Shown here in pieces: positions 11,877 to 23,531 of a stretch of 64,000 nucleotides of DNA; the first letter of the stretch is position 1, and each line of letters opens with the position of its first letter. The DNA is from Circinella umbellata (taxonomy: Eukaryota > Mucoromycota > Mucoromycetes > Mucorales > Lichtheimiaceae), in NCBI GenBank assembly GCA_025093555.1, contig JAIWNF010000009.1, forward strand, positions 62,001 through 126,000, written 5' to 3'. The position numbers and the translations under genes are program-made. Below the pieces are notes generated by a model. That model had not been told where the DNA came from. It saw nothing but the letters and a program-made list of their open reading frames with translations, and made no database searches.

Positions 11877-14260
11877 TTATTTTCTAAAAGAACTTCTATT
11901 ACTACAAGAATACAATACATCATTCACCGTTTGATTATTTTCATTATACTTGGATGCATGAGTATTTAGAAGACGTAAAGACTTTAACTGTTTCAGTCTT
12001 GTAATCAATATAAGAAGATCATCATCCCAAACACAACAATCAATATCAAGGTATTTTAAACATGAATGATTGGATGTTGCTGAAGCAAAGTCTAATAATT
12101 CTTGAGTTGTAATTTCGGTATGTTTACCACGAATCGTTAAATAACCAAGTTGTGGACAAGAACTGGAAAGTGCGCGTAATAGTTGATTATCAATTTTCAT
12201 TGAAACGGACGAACCATCGTTGCTTGTGATGACAAGTACTTGAAGGGAAGGGCAAAGAGATATCAATGTCGCTAATTGTTTACTGATAATTGAAGAAGAA
12301 GAAGAAGAAGAAGAAGAAGTTATTGGTATTGCTGCTGATGAATAACAATAAGATGACATGTTGTGAATCGTATATTCGTCATCGTCGTCGTGAGTGAATA
12401 CTTTCCCATCCGCAACAACATGTAGTTCACGTAGTTGTGGTGCACCACCATATTGTCCTAAACGATGTATACAGTTACTAGTCGATTTCCCTTCTCCGTC
12501 GTATTGTAGGTAAAGTAGATCTAATGTTTTACGGCACTTTTTGAATATTGGAACAAGGTAGTTACTGTTTGAATGAAGACATCCAGAATCGCATAAATCG
12601 TATCGTCGTAATGGATTGCGTCCTTTACAGTTTCCTTGAGTGAATATAAGACGTTGATGTTGTGGTAATTCATTAGAATTTTGTAGAAGTTGAGCAGGAG
12701 TGAATGCTGAGGATGACGACGAATGTTTTGATGATTCCCTATCCATAAAAAAATTGTTGTTGATGCTGGCGGTGGGAAAGAGCGTGTTACCACCGTCATT
12801 TTCAGACCTATCTTTGTTCAATGAGATGCTGCTGTTGCTGTTGCCATTGTAAAATGGTATAATAATCCCTGTTGGTATTTCAGCCAGTGGACTAACAGCT
12901 ACATTTTCCAATTGCGAACAATGTTGATACGCTTCATATATAGCATGGGCATGAAACATATTATCTAACGAATCCAAATAGAGATGCTGCAAATTAGGAC
13001 AACATGGAAATATGTTCGGAAAAGATGCTGCTCCTCCGATTCGATAATGATCTCTATACATATCTGGTAATGACAACTTTAAATATGTCAAAGATGTTAG
13101 AGGGAGAGCTGTCATTGAAACTGGATATAATGGTTCATGAGAAACACAATGAGCAATTTCAATAGAGGACAATCCATCATCCTCATCGTCTACATAGCAA
13201 AAGTGATAGTTTTCTGTCGATGTTATTGCTTTTTGGTGCTGTTGACGTCGATGTGACTGATTACAAACAATTGTTAATTGCTTAACATTATTACAAGTTG
13301 AGAAAAGTCTCCAAAGATATGCAATTGAAGGTAATTCAATCATGTTGATTAACGACAACGTTTCTAATTGTGGAACGAATTGGCGCAATGCTGTATATAA
13401 ACTATAAAGAGTATCTTCATCACATTTAATGTCATATTCCCAATCCTTAAGATCTACATATAATTATCATAAAAGTTATGTGTTTAGTGATGAAAAAATT
13501 TATTTCGTAAAAGAAGCGAATAAGAAAAAAGAGGACACGTACAAAGCGATCGAAATTTAAAGTTTCTGGCGGAATACATGATAAATCGAAGAATTGTTCC
13601 ACCGGCTTCTTTTGTTTGTCTGGCAACATTGAGCTCGTCGTGCATTGACAAAATGGTTTGTTCATGTTGCCGCGTCAGCATGAAGTCAAACATATTTGGG
13701 GAAGAGATAAAGGATGGTAATTCAACAGATGCACAGTACTGGAATAATGAATAATCCAAAATAAAACTAAACCATGATCGACAAACAGCCAAACAAATAA
13801 CAAGATCATGCATTGATAACTGGCCAAAAATCTGATTCAAGATATCATACGGCAAAAGATGTATCCATTGCTGCTGTCTTTGGTTTTGCTGGTGTTTTTC
13901 AAATTCAATATTGTTGTTATCTAAGAAGGAGGGTGTTTTAGGTGAAAATGATTTTTTAGCAGTACTACTACTCCTGCTGCTTACAAGAGGAGGCACGCAT
14001 ATAATTCCAAGATTGTGGCTATATAGATCATCATTACTGCGATTGTCGTCGTAATTAATCTCTGGTCGTTCCCTCCGCCATTGAGAAACGACATGTTGAA
14101 TGTCATTAGGATTTCCTAGCATTATAGAGATGGTAGGAAGTTTTGCGTTTTCTAATATATAGGGCTCTTGGTCTTCTTGTTTCTCTTGTTGGTCATTGTG
14201 AGAAGTCGAATCCAATACTTTGTGGTTGGTCGTAGAGTATGGATTATTAAAAGATAGCAT
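11877..14260 (-). CDS. F-box/LRR protein
   Basis: On the minus strand, exon 1 is 14260-13543 and exon 2 is 13453-11877. The 89-nt intron has a GTACGT donor and a CACTAAAC branch-like site. The product is 764 aa. An F-box lies at about residues 130-175 (LLPYDILNQIFGQLSMHDLV, then CRSWFS). Leucine-rich repeats follow from ~260 on, recognisable as CPNLQHLYLDSL, CPSLQVLVITS, CPQLGYLTIRG and CLKYLDIDCCVWDDD. The F-box binds Skp1 and the repeats select a substrate for SCF ubiquitin ligase. The exact substrate cannot be read from sequence. A run of serines (GAA repeats on the + strand at ~12295-12320) is a local repeat expansion. Such F-box/LRR genes form large families in Mucoromycota, so no specific orthologue is assigned. 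Confidence 0.85.
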
Positions 14261-15291
14261 TTGAGAGTCACCGGATTAAGCCGAGTATAACATGTTTTGT
14301 CCCACGCTTAATTGACTTAGGCCCTGCTTTTTTTTCGTTACTCTCATCAAGATAAGACGATATGACCCACACAATCATCATTTTCTCACCAAAAAAAAAA
14401 AAGAACCTTGGTGTCCAGCGGAATTATTTTGAATTATCTGATTTCTTTACCACACTTGTCACTTTCCTTTACTTACTTTGCCAACGCCAATTTGTTGCTA
14501 TTATACTTTATAAACATATTGTAGAGTTAACCTAATACAAAAAATGTCTCTACCTTATATATATTTAATAGTCAATGCTTGTAGTGGAGAAAAATATCAC
14601 TTTGTTAAATACTGCTAGAGAGTTAATAAATCTTGTTACCCTGATTGTTAAGAATCATTTATTACTTGAAGTTATTCATCAGAAAAGTGAGAGCAAGATA
14701 GACGAAATAAGCATGAGTAAATACACATACCATTTATTTGAAGAATATTTAATCAAACTGGAGTGAACTGGACGACTCCTGGAATTACAGTATTTGTTTA
14801 TCTCGTCGAAGTACTGTTACACATATGTGGTGTGCTAGATCCAAACCTGAATAATGGTAAATATAAGAGATTAATTACTATGTAGCACTTATCTGATACA
14901 TACATATGGTATATGCATCAGAGAGAATAATATATTATTACCATTACGAGTACATACGTAGTATAACAACATTACCCATGTAATTAAAAAGTCATATAAT
15001 TCATATAAAAAAAAGGTGCATAACGTCAATAACATCCATACAAGTGGGTCTCAAACAGCCAGTATTGTTGATATAGACACAAAAACTAACTATTATTCTG
15101 TCCATTTTTTTTTTGTCATTGTTCAATATTTTTTGACAGGATAAAGATGGGTACGGTGATATCGACTTGTTGCACTAGATTTGTTTAAGCAAAATGTTAC
15201 ACAAAAAATAAGCATTTTTCATATAATTAAAGAAGCAGAATTATTCTTCGCCCGTTTATTTCCTTTCTTTAAAAAATCAAATTTACCAAAA
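14261..15291. other. 1-kb spacer
   Basis: This is AT-rich with TACGTA at ~14955. It contains a short open frame (14575-14766) with no recognisable content, which I do not call a gene. It probably holds divergent promoters for the F-box gene and the membrane-protein gene. Confidence 0.45.
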
Positions 15292-15909
15292 ATGAAAACA
15301 TTATTTTTATATATCTTTTTTCCCTTAGTTGCTCTTACAACAATTTTACAAGCACGACAGAAGGAATACGACTCGACTGTATTAATAATTAAAAAAGATC
15401 TGACATCGTCTTTACTTGGTCACGAACCAACTGGTTTAAAACCAGCAAAGTTAAATAATAACCAAGGTCATATTCTTGCAAGAAAACGACAACAAAAAGA
15501 TGAAAACAGCAAAGTTCACGATACCAATACCGGTGACAATATTATAACAATAATAAATGACAGCAGCGTAACCACTGTAGCGAACAAAAATATCACTGCC
15601 CATCGTCATAACAAATATGGAAAATTTATGTTTGCTTCCCCAGCGTTATTAACAACAGATCCAACTTTTGTCATCATTGCCACTGCATTGACAGTATTTA
15701 TCTGGTTTTCCGGTTTCATTATTGAACACTTCATTGATCGACAAGAACAATTTGCATACTATTCAGCAATATCTCGACTAAGACAAGAAGGATATTATTA
15801 CGATAGCAATGCTGATGATGATGATGATGATGACGATGATGATGAACAATTCCTTTTGCAAGAACTTGATTTGAATTTGATGGATAGTAATGCTGACATT
15901 ACATTATGA
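15292..15909 (+). CDS. Unknown single-pass membrane protein with signal sequence and poly-Asp tail
   Basis: This is a single exon of 205 aa from ATG 15292. The start was chosen because MKTLFLYIFFPLVALTTILQA is a good signal peptide; the frame is open 37 codons further upstream (ATG 15181) but without that property. A polar, Asn/Lys-rich middle follows. A second hydrophobic helix lies at about residues 125-145 (FVIIATALTVFIWFSGFII). The tail includes ten consecutive aspartates. The predicted topology is a type I protein with a short acidic cytosolic tail. I recognise no domain and no neighbour suggests a role. Acidic tails can bind divalent cations or trafficking factors, but that is conjecture here. 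Confidence 0.6.
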   Translation: MKTLFLYIFFPLVALTTILQARQKEYDSTVLIIKKDLTSSLLGHEPTGLKPAKLNNNQGHILARKRQQKDENSKVHDTNTGDNIITIINDSSVTTVANKNITAHRHNKYGKFMFASPALLTTDPTFVIIATALTVFIWFSGFIIEHFIDRQEQFAYYSAISRLRQEGYYYDSNADDDDDDDDDDEQFLLQELDLNLMDSNADITL

Positions 15910-16036
15910 TGAAAAGTCACGATACCCCTTAATAAACACCTTTTTTTTTATCATGAATTATATAAATACCCACCGTTATCCATATTAAGAAAGAATAGTA
16001 TAATCACATTTATAGAATGTCAATAACAACAAATGG
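15910..16036. other. Short convergent 3' spacer
   Basis: The 3' ends of the membrane-protein gene and the methionine aminopeptidase gene face each other over ~130 bases. Confidence 0.4.
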
Positions 16037-17686
16037 TTAATCCGTCAAAACCTCCACGCCGTTATTAGTGATTAAAACCTGAAAGGTAAAGTAAGGGGGG
16101 TTAAAAAAAAGAGGAAAAAAGAACTCCCTTAGTTTTGTTTTAAATGAAATCGAATGAAATTACCATGTGTTCGAATTGGGCACTTCGACCACCATCCACA
16201 GTTGATATAGTCCAATTATCTGGCCACATGACACCCATTGGAGATCCTTGACACAAAACGGGCTGTATAATAATTATAAGAAATCAATCTTAAATCTGAA
16301 CCTTGTGTAAATATTTATAAATATATATATAGAAATAACTTACCTCAATAGTAAATGCCATACCTGGCTCCATAATCCCCTCTTCATGGTTACCTAATAG
16401 AAGACACCCAAAGCAAAAATATCAGCAGCTGGTTCTTTCTCCTTTTTATCTCAATCCACCTTTTTTTTTTGGTATACGATAACATTACGATGATGATATA
16501 TTAATGGGAGAGAATGGAATTCGCGACCAATCCCGTGACCTGATAATTCTTCAGAAACTGAGTATCCACCACTCTCAGCATGATTGCTATAGAAGAACAT
16601 TAGCATTCATACCTTACATTAAAAAATGAGAACAGTCGACCATTTGTTATATTTTACCAAATTACTTCTCCAATCTCTGAGAATGGTACACCAGGACCAC
16701 ATATCGCGATTGCTTTTTGAAGACACTCTTTTGTATATTTCACCAGCTCATGACCACGAGAATCCACATTGCCGACCAGAAATGTTGCTGATGTATCACC
16801 ATGGTAGCCGTTCAAATAGACCTGTTGTTCATGACTTTGGATATTAGTATTTCTTCTTCTAGCAATCGATAACATACTTTCCTTTTTAGTTTACAGCTAT
16901 AAACAAACATTTATATCATACCGTAACATCGATGTTAATGATATCTCCATCTTGGAGTGCACGACTATTATATATGAGAATTACCGTGTTTGTTAAAAGA
17001 ATATATATATTTATATCTATATTTGATCTTTTTCTTTATAAGATACGAGAATACACGTACTCATCTGGAATACCATGTGCTATGACATTATTGACGGATG
17101 TACACACACTTTTTGGGAAACCAGAATAATTCAAAGGAGACGGATATGCTCCTTTTGCTATAATATTTTCATGGATAACGGCATCAATTTCATCTGTAGT
17201 AACACCAGGCTAAGCATTACATTTAGTCAAAGTATATATTTAAGACAAATATATTCTGTGTATAGTTATTCTTTGAAAAACGAGACATGAAACGAAACTT
17301 ACCAAACACATTTTCGCACCAAGTTCAAGTATTTCACGCGCTAGTTGACCTGCTTGTCGTAATGAAGGAATTTCATCTAATGTAACAATAGGAAGAGTAG
17401 GTTCCCATTTAGAAGAAGAACCATCACCTGCATAATAAGGTCTAGCCAAACGATCCGGTATAGGGCGTCGTGGCATAGTTCTGACATTGATTGCTTGTAG
17501 TGAAACTGGCATTATTCTTTGAAATGAACCCCAACGATTAGACGCGTGCGTTCCAACATTATGGGCTTGAGATCGTGCGCGCGGGGGTGTTTTTAATATA
17601 TTTGCTGAGTGAAACGATTTGAATAGAAAAAAGCATTGTTGTTGGCTTTTAGGAAGTACGCACTTCGTTTTCTGTAGTAACAGCAT
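16037..17686 (-). CDS. Methionine aminopeptidase type 1, probably mitochondrial
   Basis: There are eight exons on the minus strand: 17686-17303, 17209-17061, 16964-16922, 16821-16658, 16586-16489, 16393-16344, 16262-16164 and 16078-16037, giving 342 aa. It removes the initiator methionine from nascent proteins. Metal ligands are all present: D190 (IINIDV), D201 (GDTSATF), H264 (GHGIGREFH), E296 (AFTIEP) and E327 (FEHM), plus the substrate His173 (AHGIPD). The N-terminal Zn-finger domain of cytosolic MetAP1 is missing. Instead the first ~70 residues are basic, Ser/Gln-rich and nearly free of acidic residues, like a mitochondrial targeting peptide. The start is ATG 17686; upstream codons in frame lack an ATG before the next stop. 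The subcellular site is inference; the enzyme class is secure. Confidence 0.92.
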
Positions 17687-19422
17687 AATTATTTTGTTTG
17701 AACTAAAAACAGTAGATCGCTGGAATAATTTTTTTTCCCGCAAAAAAGGAAAATGATTATAACCTCTCTAAATACACTTCCTCCCGAGAAAACGCTTTCT
17801 AAATTCATTTCCTTTAGAACGCTTTATATTGTAATTATATATAATTTAGTCAAATGGGTGCTTCTAAGCCATTAAACCCATCGTATAATTTAATAATGAC
17901 TCCCCATACACTATTATATTGTAAGCGAGCGAAAATGAAAATATAGTTCGTCTCCTGTTTGTACATAAGTTAATAGTATTCTACCAAAAAAACTATCAAT
18001 ACTAAATGCCGTTTTAACTTTGCTGCTTCTTACGATAAACTTTTTTTTAATCTTTCTTTATTTTAACCTTTTTACAAAAGTTTGTTTACCTGTATTAGGA
18101 ATAACTATTATAATCAAAAGGATACTACAGACATGGCATTATATTTTGTACTGAAATTATTTATAATGAATGTATATACCCCTATATTTTTTCGACCAAA
18201 ATAAAAAGAAAAAGACACCAACCAAATCATACGTTAACTTCTGGACAGCTGAACAGTACGGTATGCTGACTGAGAAGAGGGAAAAGACTTCACCCATAAA
18301 TCATAACAAATTGATCGGAGGCAATACAGAATAAATATGAACGAGTTCAATTTGTTCAAGACACGTAACATTGGTATGATATCCTAAGGTTTAAAGTGAG
18401 AAAAATAACAAGCAAATAAATATTGTACGTATAGATTTCTATGAAAAAACATGCAACAGAGATAACAAAAAAGCAGTCCATTCTTTATAATAATCTAATT
18501 GTAATCCTTATATCTATCATATAAATATCTTTTTTTATTATATCGGTTAATGATTCAATGCAGTTAGATGCTATGAAAGTGAAATAAAAGGGGATGTGAA
18601 AACTTTATAATGCTATTTTTACCATTCCTTGATTTTTGGTGAAGTTATGAGGTGTGAAAGTTAACGGATGTGAAATTAACGGGGACCCTCTGTATGCCCA
18701 TTCAACAAGATAGAAAAAGACATAAAATATCATACAAATCACTTGCGCAAGATCAAATAAAGCTTATATGACAGTGATAAATGATCCACACAATTCAATC
18801 AATTATTTACTTTCCGAATAAGTTATCGCATTCAGGTAAGCCAAGACGATGCTCTATTTGCACTGAATAAATAATTCTAGTGGGATGGTCACCATCATCA
18901 CTTAGCAACTATCGTCTTATCATTGTGTATGATAACAAGTTACGTACAAAAACACAATCGAAAACCGATGTGATTGATAACTATTTCCGAGCGGCATGTG
19001 TGTACAGTATCTCTAAATACTTTGTTTATAAGCAGGTTTAGTCCTACGGTAAACTAAAGAGCAATCTTCATGATTTTACATACGTACTTTTTTTTGAATG
19101 TATGTACATAATTATTGACAGTAAATGATAAGCTTTACGTATTTCTCATCTGTGCCTTTGAAGTTTGGTAAATTTGAATAATGAGCCACTATACAAGCCA
19201 GTTGAGAATAATAATGAAGGAGATATATAATTTGTACAGAATGGCGTATTTTTGCTCATAATTCGACCAATGTTTATTTTATTTGATTAAAGGCTATAAT
19301 AGTTACTAAAGACTACTACTAAAACAATAATAATAAAAACTGCTGTTATTGCTGTTATAAAGATAGAATCGAATGAATTATTATGGTAACGTGTTGGCTG
19401 TACAGTAGATTACAAGTTGTAT
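17687..19422. other. 1.7-kb spacer with a candidate solo transposon end
   Basis: No gene is supported. 18574-18694 holds spaced copies of GTGAAA preceding GGGGACCCTCTG, described separately. TACGTA occurs near 18426, 19081 and 19137. A degenerate copy of the ACTGCTGTTATTGCTGTTATAAAG-type motif lies near 19340-19366. Confidence 0.4.
18574..18694. repeat. Candidate solo transposon terminus with subterminal repeats
   Basis: Read on the minus strand, CAGAGGGTCCCCGTTAATTT is followed by repeated TTTCACA(T/C)CC-type units (at ~18666, ~18650, ~18593 and ~18579 on the + strand as GTGAAA). A GC-rich terminal block with subterminal repeats is typical of DNA transposon ends. I found no partner end within the window, so it would be a solo or broken terminus. 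Confidence 0.3.
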
Positions 19423-20053
19423 TTATTTAGTAGCTGCAGCCTGTTCTTCTTCCAAAGCTTGTCTTCTTGACTTTCCATTGGGATCATAATAAGGACGTTC
19501 GCCCTGAAAGCATAATTAAATTAATAATGAAAGAGATATAGAGTCCTTTGTATGAACTAATTGTAATAATAAAAAAGAGCAAGAAACTTACAGTTGGAGT
19601 GACACGATATCCATGACGAATACCACCATTACCCAGACCACGATAATCTGGGACGGCAGCGTGAAAAGTGACACGGTTATCCCATACAGCAATTGCGTCT
19701 TCGGTCCAGCGGAAACGAACTTGAAAATCAATTCCAGTTTCAATATGATTGTAAAGGAAGTTCAAGACTGCATCCGATTCACGACGAGTGAATCCTACGA
19801 TACGACGGGTAAAAACTCGTTGAACATTCAATGCCTATATATTTATAATGTATAGCGCATTAGTTTTGATTGGTATCGTTGCAATTTTTACTATTACTTT
19901 TTTTTTAATATACATACTTTCCAACCAGTAACTGGATGAACACGAACAACGGGATGAACATTATCAGGTGCTTCACGACGTAAAGGATAACCGGTAACAC
20001 GTGCAGTTTCACGTTGAACATCTCCTGAATGAACTATTATATTTGAATATATG

Positions 20054-20092
<39 letters not shown>

Positions 20093-21340
20093 ATAAATGT
20101 GTAATTAGCATAATATCCGTTTTTTGTAATTTTAATCTTCTATGCTAAACTAATACTAAAAATGTATATATATTAACATACCGGCTTCGAGCCCCTCGAT
20201 AAATTTTTGCCAAGCAGGGGAAAGACGATCGTATGCTTCGTATGCGCTTGCTATTATATGTTAATAAGAATAAAGTAAGAGGATTCAAGGTGTTTGAAAT
20301 ACGACCCAAGTTAATTTATTTACATATTTAAAAAATACTTCTGACTACCGAGGGAAAAATAGATGTAGTGAATTACCCCATAATGTATCACCACCGACAG
20401 GAGGAAGGGTATCAATTTTGAGAAAAGCAAGACTGGATGGTTGAAGTTCATGACTGACATCGCTATGCCAGCCATCAGCAGCGGTACGATCTGCGAATCT
20501 CTTAAGGTAAGCTTTATTGTCAGGATCAATTTGAATAGTCAAAATTTCTTGCGCATTCTTAGCTGGCGGAACGGTTCCCACATTGTGAACCTACATAAAA
20601 TAAAACATGTTTCATTACTCCCTCGTTACATATCATATATATATATATGCAATTTGGAATTAGAATACGCATTTTATATCTCCATTATACTTACATGCAA
20701 TGGACCTACATAGTAAGAACATAGGATTTATTATGATATCCCGTTAGCATATTTTATTAGGATTATTAGTATATTTATTTTTAGCTGATTACCATAAAAA
20801 TAAAATTAAAAGCTCTTAAGTACCAAAATAGCGACCAAGTTCCAAAGATTGCTTAGGGGTAATTTTTTGGTCGCGGAAAAATACAACACCACGACGAGCA
20901 ACAAGTAATGCAAGGTCGTTCTTTTGTTGATCGGTTAAATTATTGAGTTGAATACCATGTATTTCAGTACCAATATGAGGAGTGACATCAAAAACCTTTT
21001 CAGCATTACTGATAAGAGAATCTAATTTGGGGTCAGCTAAATGACCGGGATCTTTATGTTCATAAGGTTTCAAAGGAGGATACTACCCAAGAAAAATCAA
21101 GTTAAAATAACAATACTATCTTATTAATTGAACTAACGAATTTTACAGTACAAATTATTCTCAAGTACTACTACTACTACTACTACTACGACAATTATTA
21201 TTTATATAAATTCTTACATAGATCTCAGGATGAACACCATAGAAGCCTTTCTCACGGACAAGCTTCTTCAAGTCTAGGTCTTCCAAATTATACTCCAGTT
21301 CTTCGACCTTGGGTTCGGTATCAGCAACGTTTGGTGGCAT
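19423..21340 (-). CDS. TauD/TfdA-family Fe(II)/2-oxoglutarate-dependent dioxygenase
   Basis: There are eight exons on the minus strand: 21340-21218, 21082-20824, 20705-20695 (11 nt), 20590-20377, 20250-20182, 20024-19918, 19834-19592 and 19503-19423, giving 368 aa. The family couples 2-oxoglutarate decarboxylation to hydroxylation next to a sulfonate (or similar) group, releasing sulfite from taurine-like sulfur sources. The iron ligands are H173 and D175 (GWHSDVSH) and H319 (VTFHAA). Arg338 (HGYRVTP) would bind the 2-oxoglutarate carboxylate. GGDTLWASAYEAYDRLSP and RYFGPLHVHNVGTVP are classic family motifs. The 11-nt exon is needed to join FG to PLH in frame. The substrate cannot be fixed: a fungal JLP1-like sulfonate dioxygenase is the best guess, and no sulfur genes are adjacent. 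Confidence 0.9.
20047..20094. repeat. Compound (AT)n(GT)n microsatellite in an intron
   Basis: An uninterrupted AT run passes into a GT run inside an intron of the TauD-like gene. A similar compound repeat lies in an intron of the RasGEF gene at 37967-38000. Confidence 0.9.
21166..21189. repeat. (TAC)n microsatellite in intron 1 of the TauD-like gene
   Basis: About eight TAC/ACT triplets in tandem. It lies within the first intron and has no coding effect. Confidence 0.85.
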
Positions 21341-22150
21341 TTTAGAAAAAAGAAAAGAGAGTTCAAATGTTAGGTGTAATAGTAGATTTTAATGTATAAG
21401 TATTCCTTTCTCGAATTCATGAAAAAAAGCACTACTATTTATATTTTTACGTATTCAATTTTTTTGATACGTACATGGTTAATAATCTCGATAAAGATCG
21501 TGATCCATAACTTTTTTCCCTATCAACCTTCTCATGCATTTTGGGATTACACAGATCACGCAAATTTTTTTATTCTTATGTTGTTTCTTAAGCTGTTTGC
21601 ATAAATGATGCCAATAAATTTGAATATTACGTCTTTTATGTACTATAACTGTTAATAATGCTCTAACAATAATTACTTTCATAATAGGTCCATATCATAT
21701 ACACGTACAATAATAATATAATACATGTTAATAATAACAATATCAATAATTAAGTAGAAGAATATAAATATTTTATCTTTAAATACGTACTTTTTTTAAA
21801 AAAAAAAATCGATCCGTATTTTGATTTGATTACGTATCAATTTTTTTTTTAGAAAAAATGTTAACTTAATGTCGTAAAATGAACAGCCGTATTGCGTGAT
21901 TAATTCGCTCATCACAAAGAATAATACAAGTGTGGTGAACCCCAATACGTATTTATATATATTATATTTCACAAAGTCGATTGTTTATTATGTACACAAA
22001 ATAAGATAAAAAGCACTTGATGATATAGTAATGAGCTATGGTGTCATTTATAATTATAAAGGCGTAAAAATAAAGGTGATGCTACTATATACAATAAAAT
22101 AATAAAGGATTATTATTGTCAAATGACCGGTACATATATATGCTCGCTAA
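21341..22150. other. Spacer upstream of the TauD-like gene
   Basis: The promoter side of the dioxygenase. It is AT-rich and dense in TACGTA palindromes (about 21451, 21471, 21784, 21830 and 21942). No gene is supported. Confidence 0.45.
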
Positions 22151-22585
22151 TTGGACTTTTCACGGATATCTTTATTTTTGGATACATTTCTGGAACGGAC
22201 TCTATGGTATCGACTGGTCCATGGTAAAATACAGTATAAACTTGCTGTATCCTGGTTTGATGATTCTGTGTCCCCGATATGCTCATTATGTTGTCTAGAC
22301 ATTGAAGATCAGTTTCATCTCTTTGTTACTTGCCCATACAAATTTGAGGTTTGGTAATCAGTTTTATCTCGTTATATTCCTTACCTCGATCTCTCAGAGA
22401 CCGCTATTTTAGATTTACGCTTTCGCTTCCAACAAGTTCCACTGGTGGACAACCTCGCGTTGCAAACTTTGGCTGCCAAAGTTATGCGATCTATTTGGCG
22501 ATTCTACTGGTTATACATCAAAGAGAATGTACCAGTTCAACCTAATTTGGTCATTCAAAAAATGTTTCATAAAAATAATAGATAG
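22151..22585 (+). pseudogene. LINE-type reverse transcriptase C-terminal remnant (zf-RVT)
   Basis: One frame reads from ~22151 to TAG at 22583-22585, broken only by TAA at 22355-22357. It has the layout found at the end of non-LTR reverse transcriptases: WYRLVHGKI, then SPICSLCCLD and HLFVTCPYKFEVW, giving a C-x2-C...H-x4-C zinc finger. Downstream of the stop come SIWRFYWLYIKENVP and a basic end. The polymerase and endonuclease parts are absent, so this is a 5'-truncated, inactive relic, as LINE insertions often are. It abuts the MITE-like element that starts at 22625. Confidence 0.7.
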
Positions 22586-22624
22586 TTTGTTTTCTTCTGT
22601 TGTGATCATACTCAATTTTAAGCA

Positions 22625-23090
22625 GGGATTTGCTACGGACACCCCAAAAAATACTATATTAGGTAATTTCAATCCTTACGGACACCCCACTTTTATATTT
22701 TTTCAAAGATACATAACAATCTGATATAATTACGTCGTATCCAGCCATTTATACATTATATACACGGTTATTATCGTTATATAACTTAAAAATGTTTATG
22801 AAACTTATATTAGCAGTTCAACTTTTTATAAAGATCGCTCAATATTTCTAATCTTCTCTTACTAAACCGTTATGTACACAAATGAGAGCTGTAGTCCACA
22901 CGGACACAAGACAAACAACAAGGAATAATGTGTACTCTTAATGATATATATGAGTGGTCATCAAATAAGGAGCAATATTGGTGTTGATAACGCTAGTACT
23001 CTAGTTTACATGGTCTAAGAAGTTATTTGACAGTTTTTTATTTGTGGGGTGTCCGTAAGGTCAAAATGTGAGGTGTCCGTAGCAATTCCC
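22625..23090 (+). mobile_element. MITE-like element, copy 1 (466 bp)
   Basis: The ends are inverted: GGGATTTGCTACGGACACC at the left and its complement GGTGTCCGTAGCAATTCCC at the right. Each end carries a second inner copy, CCTTACGGACACCCCAC (22674-22690) and GTGGGGTGTCCGTAAGG (23045-23061). There is no coding capacity. The interior matches the element at 46149-46571 in reverse orientation, for instance AACTTAAAAATGTTTATGAA and ATATTAGCAGTTCAACT. I see no clear target-site duplication. It lies ~440 bases upstream of the SNF2-type gene. Confidence 0.85.
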
Positions 23091-23334
23091 AATAACTTAT
23101 GCGTTTTGAGACAACTATTATCATCGTTTTGGTTGGCATTTAAAACAGTGGGAATTTATTAGCCACTCATATTTTTTTCTGGAATTGAAAAAAAACAGTG
23201 GACTGCGTCATATTCCCTTTTTTCTTTTTCAACAAATTTCTGTCGGTAAAGTTTTGTGTGTGTCTTATATTATTATTATTTTTTCGGACAGAGAACAGAG
23301 AGAGGCGATAAAATAAAGGTGGGTGAATAGGGAA

Positions 23335-23420
23335 AAGAGTTTCGTTTTTTCCCTTTTTATCTTTTATCTTTCTTTCTTTTTATTTTATTTCATTTCTTTT
23401 TTACTCTAGTTTAACTTTTT
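23335..23420 (+). promoter_or_regulatory. Pyrimidine-rich tract upstream of the SNF2-type gene
   Basis: A long T/C-rich stretch on the coding strand, 110-200 bases before ATG 23532. Such tracts are common near fungal transcription starts. The exact start site cannot be placed. Confidence 0.35.
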
Positions 23421-23531
23421 ATTTTTTAGAAGAAAAGATATTCAATTAACTAAAACAAAATGTTATATTATTATTAATAAAAAAAAAATTCAATAATGTT
23501 CTAGTCTTTTAAAATTATTATTTACTGAACC

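Noticed and set aside
14575..14766. 63-codon open frame in a spacer
   Set aside because: Low complexity, no splice partners, no recognisable motif; spacing is consistent with chance in AT-rich DNA.
17687..17743. Longer N-terminus for the methionine aminopeptidase
   Set aside because: The extended frame begins at a TTG, not ATG; the first ATG is at 17686.
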